A DNA stretch of 64,000 nt, taken from contig NZ_JAAXPV010000002.1 in NCBI RefSeq assembly GCF_012396615.1, positions 124,001 to 188,000 of the forward strand, written 5' to 3'. Both the position numbers and the translations under genes were made by a program. The stretch is from Rothia terrae. Its GTDB lineage: Bacteria; Actinomycetota; Actinomycetes; Actinomycetales; Micrococcaceae. The stretch's first letter is position 1, and every line of letters starts with the position of its first letter. Below are positions 42,349 to 51,445 of this stretch, one piece after another. The notes beneath the pieces were generated by a model, which was not told where the DNA came from, made no database searches, and was given only the letters and a program-made list of their open reading frames with translations.

Positions 42349-43331
42349 TGTTATTTGAACTCAAAAACACTACGGCTTCTGCCATTGATAAGAAGCTCAA
42401 TCAGGTCCTTGAAGACTCGGGTAACACCACGACTTCTCGAGTTCTGACTCTCGTCATCCTTGCCGAGCAGGGGCACTCAAAGTTGGCTGTGGAAGCTGCA
42501 CAGCAGGCGTCGCACGAGCACCCCTCGCGCATTATTGTGCATATTGCGCATGAGGCTGATGCGGAAGACCGTCTGGACGCTGAAATTTCAGTGGGCGGTG
42601 AGGCCGGTGCCTCTGAGGTCATCATTTTGCGCGGCTACGGTAAAGCGTCCCGGGCCACGGAATCTTTGATTTCTGCTCTGCTTTTGCCTGACTCCCCCAT
42701 CGTTGCGTGGTGGCCGCACTCCGTTCCTGAGAACGCCTCCGAGCATTCCATCGGCAAGATAGCGCAGCGTCGCATCACTGATTCAGCGCGTGCTCAAGAC
42801 CCTATGATGGTTTTGCGTCAGCTGGCTAAGACTTACACGGCCGGTGACACCGATCTTGCGTGGATTCGTCTGACTCTTTGGCGCATTCAGCTGGCTGCTG
42901 TTCTTGATCAGCTCCCCGCGGCTAAGGTTAAGCGCGTGAGCGTGGCTGGCTCATCGAAGTCACCCTCGGTAGTTCTGCTCGGTGCATGGCTTGGCTACAA
43001 ACTCGGAGCTGGGGTTCATCTGACGACAAAGGGCGCAGACCGCGGTCTCTACCGCGTGGCTTTGGAACGCGAAGACGGCAAAGTTATGCTTTACCGCCCC
43101 GGACGAAGCATTGTTACCCTGACGTCTCCGATTGGCCCGGACCAGCAAATTTCGTTGCCGGTTCGTTCACTTGCTGAATGCTTAGCAGAAGAGCTACGCC
43201 GTCTTGATCCCGATAAGGTCTACGGCGAAGTGCTTACTCAAGCTATCCCTGCAGTGGAGATGGTTGTAGATATGAACGCTGCAGAAGTTATTGACGAAGT
43301 TGAAGATTTTACGGAGGAATACGATGCCTAA
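42348..43331 (+). CDS. opcA: Glucose-6-phosphate dehydrogenase assembly/allosteric factor OpcA
   Basis: 327 aa from ATG 42348, with GGAGG 8 nt upstream inside zwf. OpcA homologues accompany zwf in actinobacteria and modulate the enzyme. Conserved parts are LVILAEQGHSKLAVEAAQ, LPDSPIVAWWPHSVPEN and AGSSKSPSVVLLGAWLGYKL. Coupled to zwf and pgl by start-stop overlaps. Confidence 0.93.
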   Translation: MLFELKNTTASAIDKKLNQVLEDSGNTTTSRVLTLVILAEQGHSKLAVEAAQQASHEHPSRIIVHIAHEADAEDRLDAEISVGGEAGASEVIILRGYGKASRATESLISALLLPDSPIVAWWPHSVPENASEHSIGKIAQRRITDSARAQDPMMVLRQLAKTYTAGDTDLAWIRLTLWRIQLAAVLDQLPAAKVKRVSVAGSSKSPSVVLLGAWLGYKLGAGVHLTTKGADRGLYRVALEREDGKVMLYRPGRSIVTLTSPIGPDQQISLPVRSLAECLAEELRRLDPDKVYGEVLTQAIPAVEMVVDMNAAEVIDEVEDFTEEYDA

Positions 43332-44085
43332 CCCACAGGTTATCGAACACGCAGATAAGAGCGAGTTGGCTGCTTCTACCGGCTCTCGCATTCTCGCCGT
43401 TATCAACGATGCAATTGAAAACAACGGAATCGCACACCTTTCACTGACAGGCGGCACCATGGGTATCGCCGTGTGGTCAGCAATCGCTGAGTCTGGTCAG
43501 GCTCGCACCATTGACTGGTCAAAGGTTCACTTCTGGTGGTCCGACGAACGGTTTGTAGAAACCGGCCATGCAGATCGCAACGAGAAGCAGGCTAAGGATG
43601 CCTTGCTTGACTCGCTTGAAATCCCGGCTGAAAATCTGCATATCATGGGCGCATCAGACGTTTTCGAATCGGTTGATAAAGCTGCAGAGGCATACACCGC
43701 CGAACTCAAGAAGTTTGCACCAGAAGGCCAGGTCTCTCCTGCGTTCGACCTTGGTTTGCTAGGTCTTGGCCCCGATGGGCACATCGCATCGCTCTTTCCC
43801 GACCGTGAAGAGATTCATCTGAGCACTTTTGATTCTCTGGCTGTCCGCAACTCGCCTAAACCGCCGCCCACCCGCGTCAGCATGAGCTTGCCCGTCATCA
43901 ACCGCGCTCGCAAGATTTGGTTCTTGATTGCAGGTAGCGATAAACAGGATGCGACCGCGCGACTTCGTCAGGCTGCTGAACTCAGCGATGATCAGCTCAC
44001 CGCAGAGATTCTGACAGCAACTCCTGGTGCCGGTGCTAGAGGCACTGAAGAGACCCTCATCTTGGCAACCCAGGACGCTCTTTAA
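43324..44085 (+). CDS. pgl: 6-phosphogluconolactonase
   Basis: 253 aa from ATG 43324, with GGAGGAATACG upstream; it overlaps opcA by 8 bp. ISLTGG-type motif appears as LSLTGGTMGIAVW, then HFWWSDERFV and LGLGPDGHIASLFP, which mark the DevB/Pgl family. It hydrolyses the lactone made by Zwf. Confidence 0.95.
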   Translation: MPNPQVIEHADKSELAASTGSRILAVINDAIENNGIAHLSLTGGTMGIAVWSAIAESGQARTIDWSKVHFWWSDERFVETGHADRNEKQAKDALLDSLEIPAENLHIMGASDVFESVDKAAEAYTAELKKFAPEGQVSPAFDLGLLGLGPDGHIASLFPDREEIHLSTFDSLAVRNSPKPPPTRVSMSLPVINRARKIWFLIAGSDKQDATARLRQAAELSDDQLTAEILTATPGAGARGTEETLILATQDAL

Positions 44086-44092
44086 TAACTCT

Positions 44093-44142
44093 AAAGCCCC
44101 GGTATAGTGAGCACGCGCAAACGCTCATTACCGGGGCTTTTT
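44093..44142 (+). terminator. Intrinsic terminator of the zwf-opcA-pgl unit
   Basis: Arms aaagccccggta and taccggggcttttt with inner pairing gtgag / ctcat, followed by T-run. Confidence 0.8.
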
Positions 44143-44207
44143 CTATCGTCTACTGCCTCTTCAACCTACTCTCATCTTTGATGAGTATGACTAGCGCTAG
44201 AACATAC

Positions 44208-44245
44208 AAAAGCACCTGCACGAAAAGAATCGTGCAGGTGCTTTT
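44208..44245 (-). terminator. Intrinsic terminator of secG
   Basis: Perfect 16-bp arms aaaagcacctgcacga / tcgtgcaggtgctttt, loop 6 nt, 12 bp past the secG stop; it can work in both directions. Confidence 0.9.
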
Positions 44246-44257
44246 GTATAAAAAGAC

Positions 44258-44518
44258 TTACAGCATAGTTGCAGGGTCTGCAAAGCGCAGAACCAAACCG
44301 TAACCAATCACAGAGAAAACCCAAATCAAGATCACCGTGATAGTCAGACGGATCAGGTTCTTAGATGCCATACCCGAAGAGTTCAAGGAGGTGGTCATAC
44401 CGCCACCGAACATATCGGAGAGACCGCCACCTTTACCGCGGTTCAGCAAGACCAGTAGCACGGTCAAGACGCTGCTAATCGCGATGAGAACCATCAAAAC
44501 GATTTTAAGAATCTCCAC
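44258..44518 (-). CDS. secG: Preprotein translocase subunit SecG
   Basis: 86 aa from GTG 44516-44518, with AAGAAGGG 6 nt upstream. Two hydrophobic helices, with LLVLLNRGKGGGLSDMFGGG between them, are characteristic of SecG, part of the SecYEG channel. It sits beside tpiA as in many actinobacteria. Confidence 0.95.
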   Translation of the reverse strand: MEILKIVLMVLIAISSVLTVLLVLLNRGKGGGLSDMFGGGMTTSLNSSGMASKNLIRLTITVILIWVFSVIGYGLVLRFADPATML

Positions 44519-44624
44519 GGAGAACCCTTCTTTTACATCAATAGTAGATAACGATTTAACTCGTACCTTTATACGGTACACGTATTTATCAAGAGCGTCC
44601 AAACATTTGGTTCGCTTTAAGCAC

Positions 44625-44657
44625 AGTTGGCGGCAACCTCACAGGTCGCCGCCAACT
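44625..44657 (-). terminator. Hairpin after tpiA
   Basis: Perfect-type 15-bp stem agttggcggcaacct / aggtcgccgccaact (one mismatch) with a tiny loop, about 20 bp after the tpiA stop. No strong T-run. Confidence 0.55.
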
Positions 44658-44676
44658 GGTTCACCGTGGCTAAGAC

Positions 44677-45456
44677 TTACTTGGAGTCAAAGCGTGCGAT
44701 GTTTGCAAATTCTTCTGCATCGAGTGATGCGCCGCCAACGAGTACGCCGTCAACGTCAGCTTCACCCAGAATTTCAGGAGCTGATGCTGCCTTGACCGAG
44801 CCACCGTAGAGAACGCGAACCTTCTCAGCAACGTCTGCTGAGTACAGCTTCTCGATCTCAGCGCGGATTGCTGCTGACATTTCCTGAGCGTCAGCGCTAG
44901 TTGCTACCTTGCCGGTACCAATAGCCCAGACGGGCTCGTAAGCTACGACGAGGGTTTCAGCCTGTTCAGATGAAAGACCTTCGATAGAACCGCGCAGCTG
45001 CTCGAGAGTGAAGTCAACGTGAGTGCCAGCTTCACGAATCTCAAGACCTTCACCAACGCACAGAACGGGAGTCAGACCGTGACGGTAAGCAGCCTGCACC
45101 TTGTCAGCGCAAATTGCGTCGGTTTCACCGTGAATGGTGCGACGCTCTGAGTGACCAACGAGAACATAGGTTGCACCGAGCTTGTTCAGGAACGCACCTG
45201 AAATATCGCCGGTGTATGCGCCGGAATCCTTGTCAGAAAGGTCCTGGCCACCGTAAACGATGTTCAGCTTGTCGCCTTCAACGAGGGTCTGTACTGAACG
45301 GATGTCGGTGAAGGGAGGAAATACGGCAACTTCAGCGTTGTCGTAGTTGAAGTTCGCATCATCAAGAGTCCATGCGAGCTTCTGCAGCAGGCTAACGCCT
45401 TCTGCGTGGTCCATGTTCATCTTCCAGTTGCCTGCGATGAGCGGCTTGCGAGTCAT
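44677..45456 (-). CDS. tpiA: Triosephosphate isomerase
   Basis: 259 aa from ATG 45454-45456. GNWKMN with the active Lys, VGHSERR with the catalytic His, and [16 protein letters not shown] with the catalytic Glu are present; [15 protein letters not shown] and [13 protein letters not shown] complete the phosphate loop. Follows pgk on the same strand. Confidence 0.98.
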   Translation of the reverse strand: MTRKPLIAGNWKMNMDHAEGVSLLQKLAWTLDDANFNYDNAEVAVFPPFTDIRSVQTLVEGDKLNIVYGGQDLSDKDSGAYTGDISGAFLNKLGATYVLVGHSERRTIHGETDAICADKVQAAYRHGLTPVLCVGEGLEIREAGTHVDFTLEQLRGSIEGLSSEQAETLVVAYEPVWAIGTGKVATSADAQEMSAAIRAEIEKLYSADVAEKVRVLYGGSVKAASAPEILGEADVDGVLVGGASLDAEEFANIARFDSK

Positions 45457-45587
45457 AAGTACTCCTTGAAAAATTGTTGGGGTGCGCGTCTGAAAGAAAT
45501 CAACGACGCGCGCTGGCACTGGCCAGCTACAGATGGTGAACGGTACGCACCAAAACTAGTGCGCATCCGCACTAAAAGTTTTTCGAT

Positions 45588-45622
45588 GATGCGTGGTGAG
45601 CCTTGAACGCCCACCACGCATC
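45588..45622 (-). terminator. Hairpin after pgk
   Basis: gatgcgtggtg / caccacgcatc, 13 bp from the pgk stop, without a clear T-run on the minus strand. Confidence 0.45.
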
Positions 45623-45634
45623 GGTGAGAAAAAC

Positions 45635-46858
45635 TTATGCGCCGAGAACCTCGATACCCGGAAGGGTTTTGCCCTCGATGTATTCGAGTGAGGCACCGCC
45701 GCCGGTTGAGATGTGGCCGAACTGGTCATCTGAGTAACCGAGCTTGCGAACAGCTGCTGCTGAGTCGCCACCGCCGATGATGGAGAAAGCATCTGATGCA
45801 ACGATTGCCTCAGCTACTGCCTTAGTACCGTGTGCGGTGTTTTCGAATTCAGCAACGCCAACGGGGCCGTTCCAGAAGATGGTCTTAGCGTCCTTGAGCT
45901 TTTCAGCAAAGAGTTCGCGGGTCTTGGGGCCAATGTCCAGACCGTCTGCCTTTTCACCGAGCTCGCCGCCTTCGATATCGTCTATGGGACGGATCTCGAA
46001 GTTAGCGTCGTTGGAGAAGTCATCGCCGCAGACAACATCTACAGCGGTAACGATTTCGGTGCCCTTCTCGGGAGCTTCTTTGAGGTAACGCTTGACGGTG
46101 TCAATCTGATCCTTCTCGAGGATTGACTGGCCGACCTTCCAGCCGTTAGCTGCTGCGAAGGTGTAGCCCATGCCGCCACCAATCAAAATGGTGTCAGCCT
46201 TACCGATGAGGTTTTCGATAACTGCGAGCTTATCTGACACCTTAGCGCCGCCCATAATCACTACGAAAGGACGTTCGGGATCGTTCAGGGTCTTCTTGAG
46301 CACGTCAACTTCAGTCTTGACGAGGTCACCCAGGTAAGCGGGCAGACGCTTAGCTACATCGTAAACCGATGCGTGCTTGCGGTGGACAGCACCGAATGCG
46401 TCATTGACGTAAGCGCCGTTCTCGCCAGTCAAAGCAACCAGCTCATCTGCAAATTCGCCGCGCTCAGCGTCGTCCTTAGAGGTTTCGCGTGCATCGTAGC
46501 GAACGTTTTCAACAACCAGAACTTCGCCGTTCTGAAGAGCTGCAGCCTTAGCCTGAGCGTCTTCACCCACAACGTCGGTTGCAGTGACAACTGAGAAGTC
46601 AGCAAGCTCAGTAAGACGCTTTGCTGCGGGAGCGATAGAGAACTGGGGGTCAACCTGACCCTTGGGGCGGCCAAGGTGAGCAGTGACAATAACGCGTGCG
46701 CCAGCCTTAGCAAGCTTAGTCAACACGGGAAGAGATGCCTTAACGCGGCCATCATCAGTGACGGTGTTACCGTCGAGGGGCACATTGAGATCTGAACGCA
46801 CGAGAACGTAGCGACCTTCAACACCTTCTGACAAGAGTTCTTCAAGAGCGCGTGCCAT
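45635..46858 (-). CDS. pgk: Phosphoglycerate kinase
   Basis: 407 aa from ATG 46856-46858; five further codons upstream are possible but less likely. RSDLNVPLDGNTVTDDGR, TAHLGRPKG, VIMGGAKVSDKL, ILIGGGMGYTFAAANG and the nucleotide-binding FSIIGGGDSAAAVRKLG are diagnostic. It produces ATP in lower glycolysis. tpiA lies downstream, gap upstream behind a terminator. Confidence 0.98.
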   Translation of the reverse strand: MARALEELLSEGVEGRYVLVRSDLNVPLDGNTVTDDGRVKASLPVLTKLAKAGARVIVTAHLGRPKGQVDPQFSIAPAAKRLTELADFSVVTATDVVGEDAQAKAAALQNGEVLVVENVRYDARETSKDDAERGEFADELVALTGENGAYVNDAFGAVHRKHASVYDVAKRLPAYLGDLVKTEVDVLKKTLNDPERPFVVIMGGAKVSDKLAVIENLIGKADTILIGGGMGYTFAAANGWKVGQSILEKDQIDTVKRYLKEAPEKGTEIVTAVDVVCGDDFSNDANFEIRPIDDIEGGELGEKADGLDIGPKTRELFAEKLKDAKTIFWNGPVGVAEFENTAHGTKAVAEAIVASDAFSIIGGGDSAAAVRKLGYSDDQFGHISTGGGASLEYIEGKTLPGIEVLGA

Positions 46859-46905
46859 ATGGATCAACTCCAATTAGTTTAAAAATCTATAAAGAGAGGG
46901 TATGA

Positions 46906-46943
46906 AAATGCCCCCACCCATATAGCGGTGGGCGGGGGCATTA
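46906..46943 (-). terminator. Intrinsic terminator between gap and pgk
   Basis: Strong GC stem aatgcccccaccca with its partner gtgggcgggggcatt around a 7-nt loop. It lies 10 bp after gap, so gap is at least partly monocistronic. Confidence 0.85.
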
Positions 46944-46953
46944 TTGAGTTAGC

Positions 46954-47964
<1,011 letters not shown>

Positions 47965-48253
47965 CTAACTCCTCGATATATCAGTGAATTTTGCTAGGAC
48001 GGAAACCGCTTGCTACGCAAGGGCTCCCGCATCCGAACCCTGCCAGATAAGTTATCTGACGTGAGCCCGTATGTGGTGGGCTATCCGTCCGGTTCACACA
48101 CTACTATACCCCACTTTGTGTGAGTTTGGGTGGTTTTTTGAGGTTTTTCTAGCCCAGTTGACCATTTTCTTTGAGGATTACGTGCGGTTTTCAGTGGGTT
48201 TCACCAGAATTCAAAGGAATTTAACCCAAAAATTGAAAAAGTTTGCGAAGTGC

Positions 48254-48289
48254 TCCACTAAAGCCCACATTTTCCCACATTTTCCAACT
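48254..48289 (-). promoter_or_regulatory. Four TGTGGG-like repeats at 10-bp steps (MraZ-box-like)
   Basis: Minus strand: AGTTGG, TGTGGG, TGTGGG, AGTGGA at 48289-48284, 48279-48274, 48269-48264 and 48259-48254, each separated by 4 nt. MraZ regulators bind TGGG-type direct repeats with this period. Which gene is controlled is unclear; gap is the next gene downstream. Confidence 0.4.
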
Positions 48290-48342
48290 GTGGGTTTTGA
48301 GTGCTCACTTCCCACAAGCACACAGCAACACCACAGCATAAA

Positions 48343-48376
48343 AACTCTGCCTCGGCTAGAAGCCAAGACAGAGTCA
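48343..48376 (-). terminator. Intrinsic terminator of whiA
   Basis: Minus strand actctgtcttggct / agccgaggcagagt-type hairpin (small mismatches) followed by TTTTTATG. Confidence 0.7.
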
Positions 48377-48384
48377 AAAAAATA

Positions 48385-49353
48385 TTAATGGTGCGACGCG
48401 CTAGCCTCGGTGCCGGGAATACCCAGCTCGGCAGCGCGCTTATCTGCCATTGCTAGAAGACGACGGATGCGTCCGGCAATCGCGTCCTTGGTCATGGGAG
48501 GATCAGCCAAACGTCCGAGCTCATCGAGGGATGCTTGCTTGTGCGCAGCACGCAACTCCCCCGCATAGCGCAAATGATCAGGAACTTGATCTCCCAAAAT
48601 CTCAAGGGCACGTTCCACACGCGCTCCTGCAGCAACAGCAGCCTGAGCTGAGCGACGCAGGTTTGCATCATCAAAATTAGCCAGACGGTTAGCGGTTGCA
48701 CGCACCTCTTTACGCTGACGGCGTTCCCGCCAGTTCTCTAAGGCGTGATGAGCGCCCATACGCTCCAACAAATTGCTGATAGTTTCGCCGTCGCGCACCA
48801 CAACGCGGTCAACACCGCGAACTTCACGAGCCTTCGCCATCACATCAAGACGGCGGGCAGCACCCACCAAAGCCAGAGCAGCTTCGGGGCCGGGGCAGGT
48901 AAATTCAAGTGCAGAGGAGCGACCGGGCTCAGTCAACGAGCCATGCGCTAAGAAAGCGCCGCGCATCACGGCCTCGGCATCTGCCAACGAACCATTCACA
49001 ACGGCAGGAGGAAGACCGCGCACCGGGCGACCACGCGCATCCAACAACCCCGTCTGACGAGCCAGCGACTCACCACCGTGATCAACACGCACGATATAAC
49101 GACCGCCGCGACGTAAACCTCCGCCGGTGACCGCAGTAATCTCAGAATCATGCCCGTACAAATCAGCAATATTGTGCTGAAGGCGCAAAGCAGTTGCCTC
49201 TAAATCGACCTCAGCCTCAATCACAATGCGACCAGAAACCAAGTGAAGGCTGCTGGTAAAACGCAAAATAGTTGAAACCTCCGCCTTTCTGACAGAAGAT
49301 TTCGTAGCGTCATACCGTGCCAGTTCTTCTTTAACCGATGCCGTCAGGGCCAT
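48385..49353 (-). CDS. whiA: WhiA, DNA-binding cell-division regulator
   Basis: 322 aa. The N-terminal part is the LAGLIDADG-like domain ([28 protein letters not shown]-type region [18 protein letters not shown]) and the C-terminal part has the helix-turn-helix [20 protein letters not shown] with [11 protein letters not shown]. WhiA proteins act on division genes. GGAGG precedes the ATG. It is last of uvrC-rapZ-yvcK-whiA, read in one direction. Confidence 0.96.
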   Translation of the reverse strand: MALTASVKEELARYDATKSSVRKAEVSTILRFTSSLHLVSGRIVIEAEVDLEATALRLQHNIADLYGHDSEITAVTGGGLRRGGRYIVRVDHGGESLARQTGLLDARGRPVRGLPPAVVNGSLADAEAVMRGAFLAHGSLTEPGRSSALEFTCPGPEAALALVGAARRLDVMAKAREVRGVDRVVVRDGETISNLLERMGAHHALENWRERRQRKEVRATANRLANFDDANLRRSAQAAVAAGARVERALEILGDQVPDHLRYAGELRAAHKQASLDELGRLADPPMTKDAIAGRIRRLLAMADKRAAELGIPGTEASASHH

Positions 49354-49470
49354 ACGGTGTGTCCTCCAACTTATATTGTGTGCATTGCTAACTTCTTAGG
49401 CGCTCATCTCAGCCCCGTAAAAACACAATTCACTATTTTATATGTTTTTACATCAAGCTGTGAATTTAAC

Positions 49471-50481
49471 TTATTCCGCGAATAAATCGCGATAAGTAGC
49501 ACCCAACTTAAGGGAGTCGTGCACAAAAGGATTATTTCTCTCGTGCACGGCAGCCCACCGAACTGTTGCGCCAAAGCTTGAAGCGGTCTTTTCAAAACTT
49601 TCACGGTCAGCTACCGCAATGGGATCAGCAATAATGGCATCCAGTTGCAAATCGGGAGCATACTTTTTGAGAACCATCAAATGATCTCTGGCGTCCAAAC
49701 CGGTGGTCTCATCGCTGGCGAGCTCAAGGTTCATCACCACGCAGGTGCGGGCTGAGCTACGCTCAATAGCACGACGCGTTTGAGGTAGCAACAGATGCGG
49801 CAAAACCGAGGTGTACCAAGAGCCGGGACCTAGAATAACCCAGTCAGCAGTATCAATCGCTTCAATAGCTTCATCGCAAGCATCAGCATCGGCAGGTTCT
49901 AAACGAACGGTTTCAATATTGCCGGCCTTCGCCAACTTAGCTTGACCGGTGACAGTGGTCAGTCCCTTCCCCGGATGCTCACCCTCTCTTACTTCACCGC
50001 TAATCACCAACGGTGTGAGCGACATCGGCAAAACGCGTCCGCGAGCACCCAAAAGTGACCCGGCCCAGTCAAGACCGGCAATGGGATCACCCAACAACTC
50101 CCACAGCGACACAATGAGCAAATTGCCCAGGGCATGGTTTTCCAGAGAAAAAGTTTCTGGCGAGGTCGGATGTTTAAAACGATGTTGCATGACGCTAGCC
50201 CAGGTACGCCCCCATTCCGAATCGTCGCACAGAGCAGAAAGCGCCATGCGCAAATCACCGGGAGGAAGCACTCCCATTTCTTCACGCAATTTACCCGACG
50301 ACCCGCCGTCATCAGCTACAGTGACCACAGCCGTGAGTTCGCTGGTGACGTGTTTGAGAGCAGCCAAAGACGCATACAGTCCGTGGCCGCCGCCCAAGGC
50401 GACCACTCTCAAAGGGGACGATGCGGATAGCGGAGAAACAGCGAGACGCTCACCGTGTTCAGTGATGGTCTTATCCATCAT
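49471..50481 (-). CDS. yvcK: YvcK/CofD-like gluconeogenesis factor
   Basis: 336 aa from the first of two adjacent ATGs (50481 or 50478) behind AAGGAGG. VVALGGGHGLYASLAALK is the nucleotide-sugar-binding glycine loop, then TVADDGGSSGKLREEMGVLPPGDLR and LGPGSWYTSVLPHLL. YvcK proteins help central carbon use and cell-wall growth. It lies directly after rapZ. Confidence 0.95.
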   Translation of the reverse strand: MMDKTITEHGERLAVSPLSASSPLRVVALGGGHGLYASLAALKHVTSELTAVVTVADDGGSSGKLREEMGVLPPGDLRMALSALCDDSEWGRTWASVMQHRFKHPTSPETFSLENHALGNLLIVSLWELLGDPIAGLDWAGSLLGARGRVLPMSLTPLVISGEVREGEHPGKGLTTVTGQAKLAKAGNIETVRLEPADADACDEAIEAIDTADWVILGPGSWYTSVLPHLLLPQTRRAIERSSARTCVVMNLELASDETTGLDARDHLMVLKKYAPDLQLDAIIADPIAVADRESFEKTASSFGATVRWAAVHERNNPFVHDSLKLGATYRDLFAE

Positions 50482-50491
50482 TGCTGCCTCC

Positions 50492-51379
50492 TTATTCACG
50501 CCTCATATCGCGATGCTGAACATTGACGCTCACCGTGCCAAGGGTACGCAGACGCTTAGCGAGCTCCTCGGTCACCGCCACGCTACGGTGTTTACCACCG
50601 GTGCAACCGATGGCAATGGTGGCGTAATGCTTGCCTTCACGGCGGTAGCCATCGAGCACAGGTTTGAGAGTTTTCACAAAGTGAGTGACAAACTCTTCAG
50701 TCCCGGGATTATCAAAAACATAATCACGGACAGCCTGATCCTGACCGGTTTGCGTGCGGAGCTCCGGCACCCAGTGAGGGTTAGGGATAAAACGCATATC
50801 AATCATCATGTTGGCATCAACCGGGGAACCGTACTTGAAACCAAAACTCGTGAGTGTAAGGTTCAGCAGCTTAGTTGCACCGAACTCGTTAAACATCTCA
50901 CGCATAGCATGGGCAAGCTGATGTACGTTCTTGCCCGTAGTATCAATGACGGTATCGGCATTAGCTTTCAGATCTGAGAAAAGTTCGCGCTCCTTGGTAA
51001 TACCATCGAGGATGCGTCCCTCCCCTTGAAGCGGGTGTGGGCGGCGCTGAGCCTCGTAGCGAGCAATGATGTCTTTATCAGAGGCATCCACGAACAACAA
51101 CGTCAAGTCAATCTGAGGGGTGCGCAAATCTTCGATAGCGCCGGTGATGTCCTCGTACATGGCCATAGAGCGAACATCGATACCCAGCGCCAAACGCGGA
51201 ATTGATTCGGGGGCGCGGGTCACCAAATCAACCAGCGGCTGCAACATCTGCGGTGGAATATTATCCACCACATACCAGCCCTCATCTTCTAAAGTGTTCG
51301 CTGCTGTGCTACGACCCGCACCAGAAATACCGGTAATCACCAGAATTTGAGGTTTGATAATTTCTTTTTGTTGCTCCAT
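50492..51379 (-). CDS. rapZ: RapZ-family nucleotide-binding protein (YvcJ)
   Basis: 295 aa. P-loop GISGAGRST near residue 18, then VVDNIPPQMLQPLVDL, LDASDK-type VDASDKDIIARYEAQRRPHPL, and the conserved C-terminal FGFKYGSPVDANMMIDMRFIPNP and IGCTGGKHRSVAV. The end meets yvcK within about 10 bp, indicating an operon. Confidence 0.96.
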   Translation of the reverse strand: MEQQKEIIKPQILVITGISGAGRSTAANTLEDEGWYVVDNIPPQMLQPLVDLVTRAPESIPRLALGIDVRSMAMYEDITGAIEDLRTPQIDLTLLFVDASDKDIIARYEAQRRPHPLQGEGRILDGITKERELFSDLKANADTVIDTTGKNVHQLAHAMREMFNEFGATKLLNLTLTSFGFKYGSPVDANMMIDMRFIPNPHWVPELRTQTGQDQAVRDYVFDNPGTEEFVTHFVKTLKPVLDGYRREGKHYATIAIGCTGGKHRSVAVTEELAKRLRTLGTVSVNVQHRDMRRE

Positions 51380-51445
51380 GACTGCCCTTTCGAGAGTGTT
51401 CGCCGGTGTCTTAGTCTGAATGCGCGTCTCTTATTTTACGCTCTC

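Noticed and set aside
48250-48330. DnaA boxes or a replication origin
   Set aside because: The ttttcccaca words do not fit TTWTNCACA, there is no dnaA or dnaN, and the 10-bp-spaced TGTGGG pattern explains them better.
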